DNA of 64,000 bases from HXMU1428-3 sp965215715 (GCA_965215715.1 OZ244129.1:1178001-1242000); one strand, 5' to 3'; positions 35,468 through 44,162 are shown, numbered from the stretch's first letter. Notes: a model not told the origin generated them from the letters alone. A program made the numbers and translations.

Positions 35468-35929
35468 TTAACCGCGACCGCGATAGGTGGGAACGTTTTG
35501 ATCAGGCAACCAAATATTGTCTGGCAAAGTGCCGGTTTGCCAAAACACATCAATTGGGATACCGCCGCGTGGATACCAATAGCCGCCAATGCGCAAAAAG
35601 GATGGGTCTAATAAATCAGCCAATCGTTTGCCAATCGCCACTGTGCAGTCTTCATGAAAGGCGCCGTGATTGCGAAATGCCCCTAAATATAGTTTTAAGG
35701 ATTTGGATTCCACAAGCCATTGGCTGGGCACATAATCTATCATCAGGTGGGCAAAATCGGGTTGGCCGGTCACGGGGCATAAAGAGGTAAATTCTGGGCA
35801 CGAAAAGCGGGCAACATAAGGGCTGTCAGGGTGTGGGTTGGGCACACGGTCTAACGTTGCCTCCTCAGGTGAGGATGCGATTTCAGATTGTTCCCCTAAT
35901 TGGGTCACGTGTTGTTCAATATCACTCAT
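35468..35929 (-). CDS. queF: NADPH-dependent 7-cyano-7-deazaguanine reductase
   Basis: Reduces preQ0 to preQ1, a four-electron nitrile reduction in queuosine synthesis. This is the short (unimodular) form, 153 aa from the ATG at 35929. The catalytic Cys and Asp are in FTSLCPVTGQPDFAHL. The substrate and NADPH region ESKSLKLYLGAFRNHGAFHED is intact. The start codon overlaps the queD stop (ATGA), which supports coupled translation. An upstream in-frame extension (to 35974) lies in queD. Confidence 0.94.
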   Translation of the reverse strand: MSDIEQHVTQLGEQSEIASSPEEATLDRVPNPHPDSPYVARFSCPEFTSLCPVTGQPDFAHLMIDYVPSQWLVESKSLKLYLGAFRNHGAFHEDCTVAIGKRLADLLDPSFLRIGGYWYPRGGIPIDVFWQTGTLPDNIWLPDQNVPTYRGRG

Positions 35930-36303
35930 GATTTTTTGTGTTGTGATCCTCTGTAAATACACCCCTCGCCACAACTATCACGCATCACGGCCACTTCATA
36001 GAGGCCTGGCAAGGTTTCATCCAGATGCTCCCAAATCCACATGGCCAAATGTTCCAATGTTGGCCATTCTAACCCTTCGACATCCTCATTTAAGAAGCGA
36101 TGATCTAGTTTGTCGCGCACTTCCTTTAAGGCCTCTTCAATATTGCCTAAATGGAAGATCAGCCCTGTATCTGCTTGAGGCAAGCCATCAAGGGTGACTT
36201 TTACCCGGAAGGAATGGCCGTGGATACGCGCATTGGGCGTCCCTGGTGCCGCAGAGGGGAGAAAGTGGGCCGCTTCAAAAGTGAATTCTTTAAATATCTG
36301 CAT
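35926..36303 (-). CDS. queD: QueD-family 6-carboxytetrahydropterin synthase homologue
   Basis: COG0720 (T-fold) protein, 125 aa, placed between queE and queF, so the expected role is making 6-carboxytetrahydropterin from dihydroneopterin triphosphate. Zinc ligands His13, His28 and His30 are seen (FEAAHFL and RIHGHSF). The Asp-His pair is in DKLDHRF (67-68) and the tail DSCGEGCIYRG resembles E. coli QueD. The catalytic cysteine expected four residues before HGH is Asn24, and the glutamate corresponding to E. coli Glu110 is Asp109 (compared from memory). Either this is a divergent subfamily or catalysis differs. Confidence 0.88.
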   Translation of the reverse strand: MQIFKEFTFEAAHFLPSAAPGTPNARIHGHSFRVKVTLDGLPQADTGLIFHLGNIEEALKEVRDKLDHRFLNEDVEGLEWPTLEHLAMWIWEHLDETLPGLYEVAVMRDSCGEGCIYRGSQHKKS

Positions 36304-36323
36304 AAAACTAGTGTCGTAAAAGA

Positions 36324-36965
36324 TTAAGGTATGTTGAGAATTTTATGGCTTTGCAAGCTTAATTTCCAGCTGGGATTGGCTTTGCAATAAGCAATTGTTT
36401 CTTGTGTGCTTTGATCAATAGCGGGCCCATCCATTGGTTGCAAATAAAAATGATCAAAGCCCCATGTCAAAAATTTTGAGACGTCCATGCCTGATTGACC
36501 AAAAACCACTTTTAATTCATTGCCCTGTTGCTGAATGATTTCAGAACCAGCCTTTGGGCTCACGCAAATCCAGTCAAACCCGTCAGGGGCTTTTATTGTG
36601 CCATTGGTCTCCACAGCGACAAAGAAGCCTTGCGCTTTAAAGGCCTCAATTAAGGGCTCATCCACTTGCAGCAAAGGCTCACCGCCCGTACAAATCACCA
36701 TGAGAGGCAAGGTGCTTTGAGATTGGTCAAGCTGTGCAATTTCTGCCGCTTTTTGTGCAAGCTCGTCTGGGGTTTTAAATTTGCCGCCATTGATCCCATT
36801 GGTGCCGACAAAATCAGTATCACAAAATTGGCAAATCGCTGTACCGCGATCCTCTTCCAGACCATTCCATAAATTACAGCCAGCAAAACGCACAAAAACA
36901 GCCGGGCGCCCGCTATGGGCACCTTCTCCTTGTAAACTGTAAAATATTTCTTTGACTGAATACAT
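36324..36965 (-). CDS. queE: 7-carboxy-7-deazaguanine synthase
   Basis: Radical SAM enzyme that contracts the pterin ring to make CDG in the queuosine pathway. The cluster motif is the expanded CX14CX2C version (CNLWNGLEEDRGTAICQFC) rather than CX3CX2C, as in many proteobacterial QueE proteins. The N-terminal EIFYSLQGEGAHSGRPAVFVRFAG-type sequence and the GGEPLL glycine motif are present. The ATG at 36965 gives 213 aa. The open frame extends into queC but is not conserved there. It starts 14 bases downstream of queC. Confidence 0.93.
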   Translation of the reverse strand: MYSVKEIFYSLQGEGAHSGRPAVFVRFAGCNLWNGLEEDRGTAICQFCDTDFVGTNGINGGKFKTPDELAQKAAEIAQLDQSQSTLPLMVICTGGEPLLQVDEPLIEAFKAQGFFVAVETNGTIKAPDGFDWICVSPKAGSEIIQQQGNELKVVFGQSGMDVSKFLTWGFDHFYLQPMDGPAIDQSTQETIAYCKANPSWKLSLQSHKILNIP

Positions 36966-36978
36966 GAGTTCGCTTCGA

Positions 36979-37701
36979 TTAATTTTTCTCTTGCCAGTTT
37001 TGATAGCCTTTGCGGCGTAACTCACAAGCCGGGCACGTGCCACACCCATAGCCCCACTCATGCAGATCATCGCGCACACCTTGATAACAAGTGTGGCTGT
37101 GTTGACGGATAATGTCTATCAATGGCTGGCCACCAAGCTCAAATGCCATTTGCCAGCTTTGTGCTTTTGAACTGTGCATGAGGGGGGTGATAATCTCAAA
37201 ATCTGTTTCCATGCCTAAATTCAATGTTTGGTTCAGGTGCTGCAAGGTGTCTTGCCTACAATCTGGGTAACCAGAATAATCTGTCTCACACATGCCGCCA
37301 ACCAACATCCCTAAATCTCGGTTATAGCCTATCACCGCGGCATAATGAAAAAAGAACAAATTGCGCCCCGGTACAAATGTGGTTGGCAGCCCTGTTTCTC
37401 CAACGGTAATCTCTTGGTTGTTATCTGTCAGAGCTGATGAGGAGAGATTTGAAAATGTGGACAGATCCAAAATGCGATCTTGCCCAAGTTTTGTTGCCCA
37501 GTTTGGGAACCTTTGTTCTAATTCATCAAGCACTTTAAGCCGACAGGTGAGTTCCACCGCGTTACGTTGCCCATAATCGAAACCAATCGTCTCCACATAA
37601 TCATATCGATCAAGCGCATAAGCCAAACATGTGGTTGAATCCTGACCACCTGAAAACAACACCAAAGCGCGGTTTTTGTTTAATTGTTTGACGTTCGACA
37701 T
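36979..37701 (-). CDS. queC: 7-cyano-7-deazaguanine synthase
   Basis: Converts CDG and ammonia to preQ0 with ATP. The PP-loop motif LFSGGQDSTTCLAYAL is at the N terminus. The zinc-binding cysteines near the C terminus are in WGYGCGTCPACELRRKGYQ. The length, 240 aa, is normal. It is the first gene of queC-queE-queD-queF. In the 234 bases upstream I looked for a preQ1 riboswitch and found none I could support. One clean hairpin, AGGGCT-GGAA-AGCCCT, is there. Confidence 0.95.
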   Translation of the reverse strand: MSNVKQLNKNRALVLFSGGQDSTTCLAYALDRYDYVETIGFDYGQRNAVELTCRLKVLDELEQRFPNWATKLGQDRILDLSTFSNLSSSALTDNNQEITVGETGLPTTFVPGRNLFFFHYAAVIGYNRDLGMLVGGMCETDYSGYPDCRQDTLQHLNQTLNLGMETDFEIITPLMHSSKAQSWQMAFELGGQPLIDIIRQHSHTCYQGVRDDLHEWGYGCGTCPACELRRKGYQNWQEKN

Positions 37702-37935
37702 AAAGGGTTGCCTTTACCTTAACTTCTCATACCACCCCTTTTTATGGTTTTTATCCCACCCAAAACCACCCAAAAGAGAGGGCTGGAAAGCCCTAACATG
37801 CAAAGCAAGGGAGTAAAAGTAGCAAAATAAGAGTTTTTTTATACAAATGCCCTTTTCCTTACCCCACAAGTAGGTTACAACCCGCCCAATAAACAGAATG
37901 ATTTCATAAGCACTCCCTATAGAAAGGCAAGTTTA

Positions 37936-39213
37936 ATGACGGCTATTGTCGATATCATCGGTCGCGAAATTCTGGACAGCCGGGGCAACCCGACCATAGA
38001 AGTCGATGTGGTTTTAGAAGATGGTTCTGGCGGGCGTGCCGCTGTTCCCTCTGGCGCTTCTACCGGGGCGCATGAAGCCCATGAGCTTAGAGATGGCGGT
38101 GATCGCTATATGGGCAAAGGGGTTTTAAAGGCTGTTGACAGTGTCAATGGTGAGATTTTTGATTGTTTGCAAGGCTTTGAAGCTGAAGACCAGCGCCGTA
38201 TCGACGCGGTGCTGTGTGAACTTGATGGCACTGAAACCAAAAGCCGCCTTGGTGCTAATGCTTTGCTTGGCACATCTTTGGCTGTCTCAAAGGCTGCCGC
38301 ACAAGCTGCTAACCTGCCACTTTATCGTTATTTGGGCGGGGCAGGGGCACATGTTTTGCCGGTTCCTATGATGAACATCATCAATGGCGGGGAACATGCG
38401 GATAACCCGATTGATATTCAAGAATTTATGATTATGCCGGTTTCAGCTGCCAGCATTAGCGATGCTGTGCGTATGGGCGCTGAAGTGTTTCATACCTTGA
38501 AAAAACAATTGCAAGAGGCTGGCCATAACACCAATGTTGGTGATGAGGGAGGCTTTGCGCCTGGCCTTGCTTCTTCTGAAGAAGCTTTGGAATTCATTAT
38601 TAAGGCTATTGAGGCGGCTGGCTATAAAGCCGGTGATGATATTTTCATCGCGCTTGATGCGGCTTCAACTGAGTTTTACAAAGACGGCAAATACCATCTT
38701 GAAGGTGAAGGCAAAACGCTAGATGCTGGTGGTATGATTGACTATTACGAAAATCTAATCAGCAAATTCCCGATTGTTTCGATTGAAGATGGACTTGCTG
38801 AAGATGATTGGGATGGATGGAAAGCCTTAACTCAAGCCTTGGGCAATAAATGCCAATTGGTTGGCGATGATTTGTTTGTGACCAATCCGGCGCGTTTAAG
38901 TGAGGGCATTGAAAAGGGCACTGGCAATTCCATTTTGGTAAAAGTCAATCAAATTGGAACGCTAACCGAAACATTGGAAGCAGTACAAATGGCACAACGT
39001 GCCAATATGACAGCGGTTATTTCTCATCGCTCTGGTGAAACAGAGGATAGCACAATTGCTGATTTGGCTGTGGCCACCAATGCGGGGCAAATTAAAACGG
39101 GCTCTTTGGCACGTTCGGACCGGTTGGCAAAATACAACCAATTGATCCGCATTGAAGAGGGCTTGGGACAAATGGGCGTTTATGCTGGAAAATCGGTTTT
39201 ACCTCAAGGTTGA
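37936..39213 (+). CDS. eno: Enolase
   Basis: Dehydrates 2-phosphoglycerate to phosphoenolpyruvate. Motifs: REILDSRGNPTIEVDV, the catalytic-lysine region ILVKVNQIGTLTET, and the C-terminal signature SHRSGETEDSTIADLAVAT. The length, 425 aa, is typical. It stands alone between divergent queC and a strong terminator, suggesting its own transcript. Its product feeds KdsA and pyruvate dehydrogenase. Confidence 0.97.
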   Translation: MTAIVDIIGREILDSRGNPTIEVDVVLEDGSGGRAAVPSGASTGAHEAHELRDGGDRYMGKGVLKAVDSVNGEIFDCLQGFEAEDQRRIDAVLCELDGTETKSRLGANALLGTSLAVSKAAAQAANLPLYRYLGGAGAHVLPVPMMNIINGGEHADNPIDIQEFMIMPVSAASISDAVRMGAEVFHTLKKQLQEAGHNTNVGDEGGFAPGLASSEEALEFIIKAIEAAGYKAGDDIFIALDAASTEFYKDGKYHLEGEGKTLDAGGMIDYYENLISKFPIVSIEDGLAEDDWDGWKALTQALGNKCQLVGDDLFVTNPARLSEGIEKGTGNSILVKVNQIGTLTETLEAVQMAQRANMTAVISHRSGETEDSTIADLAVATNAGQIKTGSLARSDRLAKYNQLIRIEEGLGQMGVYAGKSVLPQG

Positions 39214-39258
39214 CCCTTACAACTTAGTTCTGCTTGTTCACTAAGTTTATAAATTTAA

Positions 39259-39289
39259 AAAGGCGCAAAACCATAGGTTTTGCGCCTTT
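39259..39289. terminator. Bidirectional intrinsic terminator after eno
   Basis: AAAGGCGCAAAACC (39259-39272) pairs perfectly over 14 bases with GGTTTTGCGCCTTT (39276-39289) around a 3-base loop. The A-rich and T-rich flanks allow termination for both eno (+) and the small gene at 39324-39527 (-). Confidence 0.9.
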
Positions 39290-39323
39290 CCTTTATGAAA
39301 GAGAGGAATAAACTTGAGGCTAA

Positions 39324-39527
39324 TTATTCAGCCGGTTTTTCCTTACAAGACTTGCTTTCCTCATCCCACACTTGCCCCTCTTGGCAAGTCGTCTTGTCTT
39401 TGACAACAGTTTCCTGGCCTTTGGCAGTTTTTTCAGCCGCACCAGCGAAAGAAAGCGGTCCGAAAGCGCCTAGCACAAAAGCGCTAAGAGCTGTGGTTAA
39501 TGCAACTTTCTTTAAAACATTCGTCAT
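39324..39527 (-). CDS. Small secreted protein with two cysteines, unknown function
   Basis: A 67-aa product that I do not recognise. The signal peptide is clear (ALTTALSAFVLGAFGPLSFAGAA, cleavage near residue 30). The mature ~37 residues are polar and end with KTTCQEGQVWDEESKSCKEKPAE, in which two cysteines could pair. A GGGAG ribosome site lies 8-12 bases before the ATG. The bidirectional terminator downstream supports a real transcribed gene. It is an insertion between eno and ftsB. Confidence 0.75.
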   Translation of the reverse strand: MTNVLKKVALTTALSAFVLGAFGPLSFAGAAEKTAKGQETVVKDKTTCQEGQVWDEESKSCKEKPAE

Positions 39528-39849
39528 ATATAGTCTCCCGATATGTAAATCATCATGACTTCATGTCATGACCAGGAGCATCTAAACCAAATATTTTGTC
39601 ATGAATTCGCTTTAAAGAGGGAAAGAAAATGGCAAGTATATCAACTAATATTACAGCTTAAAAATAAACAATATTTAATTGTTACAACAATTAAATAAGC
39701 AGTTTTCAATTTATATTGAACGCTGCTTTTGATGATCAGCTGCATGAAATTAATTGATTAAAAAAAATTGTCCGGGCTTTACCCGTCATTAACTGTGTTG
39801 AACGTATAGTCAAATACTCGTTAGTCAGTAGAGAGTTTAAGTATTGCGT
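39528..39849. other. Divergent intergenic region between the small secreted gene and ftsB
   Basis: About 320 bases, very AT-rich. It must contain the promoters of both neighbours. Candidate boxes (a TTGTCC near 39767, a TTGAAC near 39799) do not have convincing partners. No further gene is seen. Confidence 0.35.
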
Positions 39850-40164
39850 ATGTTTACGCTAACGGTCAAAGATATAGGCAAAAGAGCCCGTGCATACCTG
39901 CCAATGGTTATATGCATAGGGTTCTTTTGCTATTTTATGTTACATGTCGCGGGTGGTGATCATGGGCTTGAAGCTCGTGACAGGTTGAGCTTGCGCGTTT
40001 CCCAGCTAGAAACAACACTTGCAACGCTCGCCAATGAGCGCACATTTTATGAGCACCGCATTGTTTTATTAGAAAAAGGCAAGGTAAGTGCGGATATGGC
40101 TGATGAATTGGCGCGCAAAAATTTACAGTATGCGCACCCTGAAGATCTCATCTTGTTTGAATAA
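39850..40164 (+). CDS. ftsB: Septum formation initiator FtsB/DivIC family protein
   Basis: Bitopic inner-membrane division protein that links FtsL and FtsQ in the divisome. One membrane helix (about residues 16-36, YLPMVICIGFFCYFMLHVAG) is followed by a coiled-coil segment (about 42-75) and the typical tail ADELARKNLQYAHPEDLILF. The ATG at 39850 gives 104 aa; a TTG two codons earlier is possible. It sits upstream of pdhA, the usual alphaproteobacterial place. Confidence 0.88.
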   Translation: MFTLTVKDIGKRARAYLPMVICIGFFCYFMLHVAGGDHGLEARDRLSLRVSQLETTLATLANERTFYEHRIVLLEKGKVSADMADELARKNLQYAHPEDLILFE

Positions 40165-40211
40165 TTTATTCATTAGAAAAATCCTCAACGTCTTCTTCAA
40201 TAAAAACATCA

Positions 40212-40241
40212 TTGCATTTTAAAATTGAAAGAAACTATACT
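40212..40241 (+). promoter_or_regulatory. Probable pdhA promoter
   Basis: TTGCAT (40212-40217) and TATACT (40236-40241), spacer 18 bases, lie about 100 bases before the pdhA start. The resulting leader contains the stem-loop listed at 40258-40293. Confidence 0.5.
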
Positions 40242-40257
40242 AAAGTTGATAATATAG

Positions 40258-40293
40258 TCTTGTTCAACCTCTTATGGGTTGGATAGAACAAGA
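40258..40293 (+). promoter_or_regulatory. Leader hairpin upstream of pdhA
   Basis: TCTTGTTC (40258-40265) pairs with GAACAAGA (40286-40293). Inside, AACC (40266-40269) pairs with GGTT (40277-40280), leaving a bulge of five bases. There is no T-run, so it is not a terminator. It could be a protein-binding operator or a mRNA structure. Confidence 0.45.
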
Positions 40294-40343
40294 TGATAGT
40301 TTTATCCAAAAACAACTGAATTCAGGTGAAAGCAAAAGATAAA

Positions 40344-41330
40344 ATGTCAAAAAAACCAGAAAGCGAAAGCCCCCCTAGCAAAACAGATCTTTACCAACAA
40401 ATGTTACTCATTCGCCGGTTTGAAGAAAAAGCCGGGCAACTTTATGGCATGGGTTTCATCGGTGGGTTTTGCCATCTTTATATTGGCCAAGAGGCCGTGG
40501 TCACAGGCATTAATGCCATCATGAAAGAGGGTGATCAGGTTATCACGGGCTATCGTGACCATGGTCATATGCTGGTGTGTGGTATGGACCCTAAAGGGGT
40601 GATGGCTGAGCTGACGGGGCGTGAAGGGGGCTATTCACGTGGTAAGGGCGGCTCCATGCATATGTTTTCAGTTGAAAAGAATTTTTATGGCGGCCATGGC
40701 ATTGTGGGGGCGCAAGTTCCGTTAGGCACAGGCTTGGCCTTTGCCAATAAATACCGCAAAAACGACAATGTTGCCTTTGCTTATTTTGGAGATGGGGCGA
40801 CCAATCAGGGCCAAGTTTATGAATCTTTCAACATGGCCAAATTATGGGATTTGCCTGTTGTTTATGTGATTGAAAATAACCGCTATGGCATGGGCACCAG
40901 CATTGAGCGTCATTCATCAACCACTGACCTTTCCCAACGCGGTGCCAGCTTTGATATTCCAGGACTTAAAGCTGATGGCATGGATGTGTTTGCCGTTATG
41001 GAAGCGGCCCGCAAGGCAACGGAGCATGCACGCACTGGCAAGGGGCCGTTTATTTTAGAAATGACAACCTATCGTTATCGTGGGCATTCCATGTCTGACC
41101 CGGCAAAATACCGCACTCGCGAAGAAGTCAATGAAATGCGCCAAGAGCATGACCCGATCTCTACTTTGAAAGAAAAGCTATTGGAAGAGGGTGACATTGA
41201 TGAAGCTGGTTTGAAAGAGATTGACGCCCAAGTGCGTAAAATTGTGAACGAAGCGGCTGAATTTGCCCAAAGCGCGCCAGAGCCTGATCCATCTGAGTTG
41301 ACCACAGATGTTTTGGTTGAAACCGCATAA
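40344..41330 (+). CDS. pdhA: Pyruvate dehydrogenase E1 component subunit alpha
   Basis: Thiamine-diphosphate-dependent decarboxylase subunit that starts conversion of pyruvate to acetyl-CoA. The ThDP motif GDGATNQGQVYESFNMAK runs to ENNRYGMGTS. The phosphorylation-loop-like region TYRYRGHSMSDPAKYR, familiar from mitochondrial E1-alpha, is present. The ATG at 40344 gives 328 aa; a GTG at 40326 would add six residues. It is the first gene of pdhA-pdhB-pdhC-lpd. Confidence 0.96.
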   Translation: MSKKPESESPPSKTDLYQQMLLIRRFEEKAGQLYGMGFIGGFCHLYIGQEAVVTGINAIMKEGDQVITGYRDHGHMLVCGMDPKGVMAELTGREGGYSRGKGGSMHMFSVEKNFYGGHGIVGAQVPLGTGLAFANKYRKNDNVAFAYFGDGATNQGQVYESFNMAKLWDLPVVYVIENNRYGMGTSIERHSSTTDLSQRGASFDIPGLKADGMDVFAVMEAARKATEHARTGKGPFILEMTTYRYRGHSMSDPAKYRTREEVNEMRQEHDPISTLKEKLLEEGDIDEAGLKEIDAQVRKIVNEAAEFAQSAPEPDPSELTTDVLVETA

Positions 41331-41361
41331 ACAGAATTTATTTAAATTAGAGAGATAAAAT

Positions 41362-42744
41362 ATGCCCGTTGAGATTTTAATGCCCGCTTTGTCTCCCACG
41401 ATGGAAAAAGGCACTTTGGCCAAATGGCATGTCAATGAAGGTGATGAAGTTGGCTCTGGTGACGTTATCGCTGAGATTGAAACCGATAAGGCCACAATGG
41501 AAGTTGAAAGTATTGAAGAAGGGCGCATTGGCAAGCTCCTTATTCAAGAAGGGGCCGTTGATGTTGCTGTGAACACGCCAATTGCTGTTATTCTTCACGA
41601 GGGGGAGGATGCCAGCACGCCACTTCCTTCAAGCAATGGTGCCAAGGCGCCTGAAGCACCCGTAGCCGCCAAAGAGGAGCCTTCTGAGGTAAGTGTCGTG
41701 CCAGTAGAGACTGTTGTTGATACAGGACCGGCAGAAGTTTTAGCGCAAGATACTTCTAATCAAATGCAAATCACTGTGCGTGAAAGCTTGCGCGATGCCA
41801 TGGCCGAAGAAATGCGCCGTGATGAAAATGTGTTCATCATGGGTGAGGAAGTGGCTGAGTATCAAGGCGCTTATAAAGTCACTCAAGGCTTGTTGGAAGA
41901 ATTTGGTGGCAGACGGGTCATTGATACCCCGATTACTGAATATGGCTTTGCTGGTGTTGGGTGCGGGGCTGCAATGGCAGGCCTGAGACCCATTGTTGAG
42001 TTTATGACCTTTAACTTTGCCATGCAAGCCATCGATCACATTATAAATTCAGCCGCCAAAACCCTTTATATGTCTGGCGGGCAAATGCGGTGCCCTATTG
42101 TTTTCAGGGGGCCAAATGGTGCCGCTTCTCGTGTTGGGGCACAACATAGTCAGGATTATTCTGCCTGGTTTGCTAGTGTGCCTGGTTTGAAAGTGATTGC
42201 GCCTTATAGTGCTGCTGATGCAAAAGGCCTGCTAAAAGCGGCGATACGAGATCCTAATCCTGTTGTTTTTCTTGAAAATGAAATTTTATATGGCCAATCC
42301 TTCCCTGTGCCAGAGGTGGATGATCATATTGTGCCTATTGGCAAAGCTTTGGTGCGCCAAGAAGGCAATGATGTCACCATCGTGTCTTATTCTCATGGTC
42401 TTAAATATGTGCACGAAGCCAATGAACAGCTGAAAGCTGAAGGCATTGAAGCTGAGATTATTGATCTTCGCACGCTTCGCCCATTAGACATTGACACTGT
42501 TTTAAAATCAGTTGCCAAGACCAACCGTCTTGTGGTTGTCGAGGAAGGCTGGCCGATTTGCTCTGTTGGTTCTGAGATTTGCGCCCAAGTCTCTAACTTT
42601 GCTTTTGATGATTTGGATGCCCCGCCCTTAAAGGTTAGCGGCGCCGATGTTCCAATGCCTTATGCTGAGAACCTGGAAAAGCTAGCTCTGCCGTCCGCCG
42701 CTCAAATCGTTGCCGCGGTGAAAAAGGTGACCTACAAAAGCTAA
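41362..42744 (+). CDS. pdhB: Pyruvate dehydrogenase E1 component subunit beta with lipoyl domain
   Basis: Second half of the E1 heterotetramer. Residues 1-80 are a lipoyl domain with the target lysine in IETDKATMEVESIEEG, then an Ala/Pro/Glu linker (about 85-135), then the transketolase-like E1-beta domain (EEVAEYQGAYKVTQGLLEEF, HSQDYSAWFASVPGLKV and onward). A lipoylated E1-beta is characteristic of alphaproteobacteria. The length, 460 aa, is as expected. It starts 31 bases after pdhA. Confidence 0.97.
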   Translation: MPVEILMPALSPTMEKGTLAKWHVNEGDEVGSGDVIAEIETDKATMEVESIEEGRIGKLLIQEGAVDVAVNTPIAVILHEGEDASTPLPSSNGAKAPEAPVAAKEEPSEVSVVPVETVVDTGPAEVLAQDTSNQMQITVRESLRDAMAEEMRRDENVFIMGEEVAEYQGAYKVTQGLLEEFGGRRVIDTPITEYGFAGVGCGAAMAGLRPIVEFMTFNFAMQAIDHIINSAAKTLYMSGGQMRCPIVFRGPNGAASRVGAQHSQDYSAWFASVPGLKVIAPYSAADAKGLLKAAIRDPNPVVFLENEILYGQSFPVPEVDDHIVPIGKALVRQEGNDVTIVSYSHGLKYVHEANEQLKAEGIEAEIIDLRTLRPLDIDTVLKSVAKTNRLVVVEEGWPICSVGSEICAQVSNFAFDDLDAPPLKVSGADVPMPYAENLEKLALPSAAQIVAAVKKVTYKS

Positions 42745-42785
42745 AACACTTAAAAATAAAGATTAAGATATAAGAGATTTTATCC

Positions 42786-44162
42786 ATGCCTGTACCTATT
42801 TTAATGCCTGCCCTTAGCCCAACTATGGAAGAGGGCACCCTTGCTAAATGGCATGTTGCCATAGGCGATGAGATTGCCTCTGGGGATATCATTGCCGAAA
42901 TTGAAACTGACAAAGCCACCATGGAAGTGGAAAGTATTGAAGACGGTAAAGTCGGTAAATTGCTTGTGGCTGAAGGTACGCAAGGGGTAGCTGTTAATTC
43001 CACCATTGCTATGTTGTTGCAAGAGGGAGAGGATGAAGGCGATTTGGCAAATGTTGAGGCCAGCCAGCCTGAGCCTGTTGCCAAAGCACCTAAAGAAGAA
43101 AAACAAGCCACACCGGTAAAAGCTGAAAGGGTAGAAAAAGTAGCGCCTCCTAAATCAGTGACTGAAACACCCGCTGCACCTGTTGCAAAGGCCCCTGTCG
43201 TTAACGGAGCGCGGATCATTGCTTCACCTTTGGCCAAACGGATTGCAGCACAAAACAATCTTGATTTAAGTGCCGTTCAAGGCTCGGGCCCGAATGGTCG
43301 TATTGTTAAGGCTGATATTGAAGCGGCTATGAAAACTGGCACAGCTGTTCAAGCCTCCGAGGCCCCAGCGCTTACCCCGGCTGTTGGTGCAAGCGATGTG
43401 GTGACAGGCGGACAGGTTATTCAGCCTGTGTCTGACAAAGAGATCTTTGCCACTTATGAGCAGGGCAGTTATGACCTTGTTCCGATCGATAATATGCGCA
43501 GAACTGTGGCTGAGCGGCTGACTGTTTCTAAATCTACCATCCCTCATTTTTATATGAGTGTTGACTGTGAATTGGATAAATTGCTTCAAGCGCGTAAACG
43601 GTTGAATGATAATGCACCCCAAGAGGGTCCTGCTGCGTTTAAATTGTCTGTGAATGATTTTGTCATCAAAGCTTTGGCTTTGGCGTTGCAATATGTGCCT
43701 GGGGCTAATGTTACCTGGTCAACACAAGGTATTTTGCAACACAAGCGTTCCGACATCTCTGTGGCGGTGGCTGTTGATGGTGGGCTGTTTACGCCGGTTA
43801 TTCGCCATGCTGACCTGAAAACCTTGTCTGAAATTTCAAATGAAATGAAAGATTTAGCTTTAAGGGCGCGCACTAAAAAACTTAGCCCGGCAGATTATGT
43901 TGGTGGTACAACCTCTATCTCTAATCTTGGGATGATGGGGATTAAAAAGTTTGATGCCGTGATCAATCCTCCTCAAGCGTCCATTCTGGCGGTTGGTGCT
44001 GGTGAAAAGCGCCCTGTGATTATTGATGATCAAGTGAGCGTGCGCACAATGATGTCTGTGACATTATCATGTGATCACCGCGCGGTTGATGGTGCGCTGG
44101 GCGCTGAACTTCTCAATGCTTTCAAGGGCTTTATTGAAGACCCTGTGACAATGTTAGTTTAA
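42786..44162 (+). CDS. pdhC: Dihydrolipoamide acetyltransferase (E2) of pyruvate dehydrogenase
   Basis: Core of the complex: moves the acetyl group from lipoate to CoA. A single lipoyl domain (residues 1-80, lysine in IETDKATMEVESIEDG) is followed by a flexible linker and the peripheral subunit-binding domain (SPLAKRIAAQNNLDLSAVQG, about 145-180). The catalytic acyltransferase domain ends with SCDHRAVDGALGAELL, which holds the His and Asp. The length, 458 aa, is normal. Its lipoyl domain is close to that of PdhB at DNA level. Confidence 0.97.
   Translation: MPVPILMPALSPTMEEGTLAKWHVAIGDEIASGDIIAEIETDKATMEVESIEDGKVGKLLVAEGTQGVAVNSTIAMLLQEGEDEGDLANVEASQPEPVAKAPKEEKQATPVKAERVEKVAPPKSVTETPAAPVAKAPVVNGARIIASPLAKRIAAQNNLDLSAVQGSGPNGRIVKADIEAAMKTGTAVQASEAPALTPAVGASDVVTGGQVIQPVSDKEIFATYEQGSYDLVPIDNMRRTVAERLTVSKSTIPHFYMSVDCELDKLLQARKRLNDNAPQEGPAAFKLSVNDFVIKALALALQYVPGANVTWSTQGILQHKRSDISVAVAVDGGLFTPVIRHADLKTLSEISNEMKDLALRARTKKLSPADYVGGTTSISNLGMMGIKKFDAVINPPQASILAVGAGEKRPVIIDDQVSVRTMMSVTLSCDHRAVDGALGAELLNAFKGFIEDPVTMLV

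Noticed and set aside
37702..37935. A preQ1 riboswitch upstream of queC
   Set aside because: I found no match to the preQ1-I or preQ1-II consensus on the minus strand. The only clear structure is a plain AGGGCT/AGCCCT hairpin.
41362..42744. The lipoyl domain on PdhB as a new fusion
   Set aside because: Lipoylated E1-beta is a long-known feature of alphaproteobacterial pyruvate dehydrogenase.
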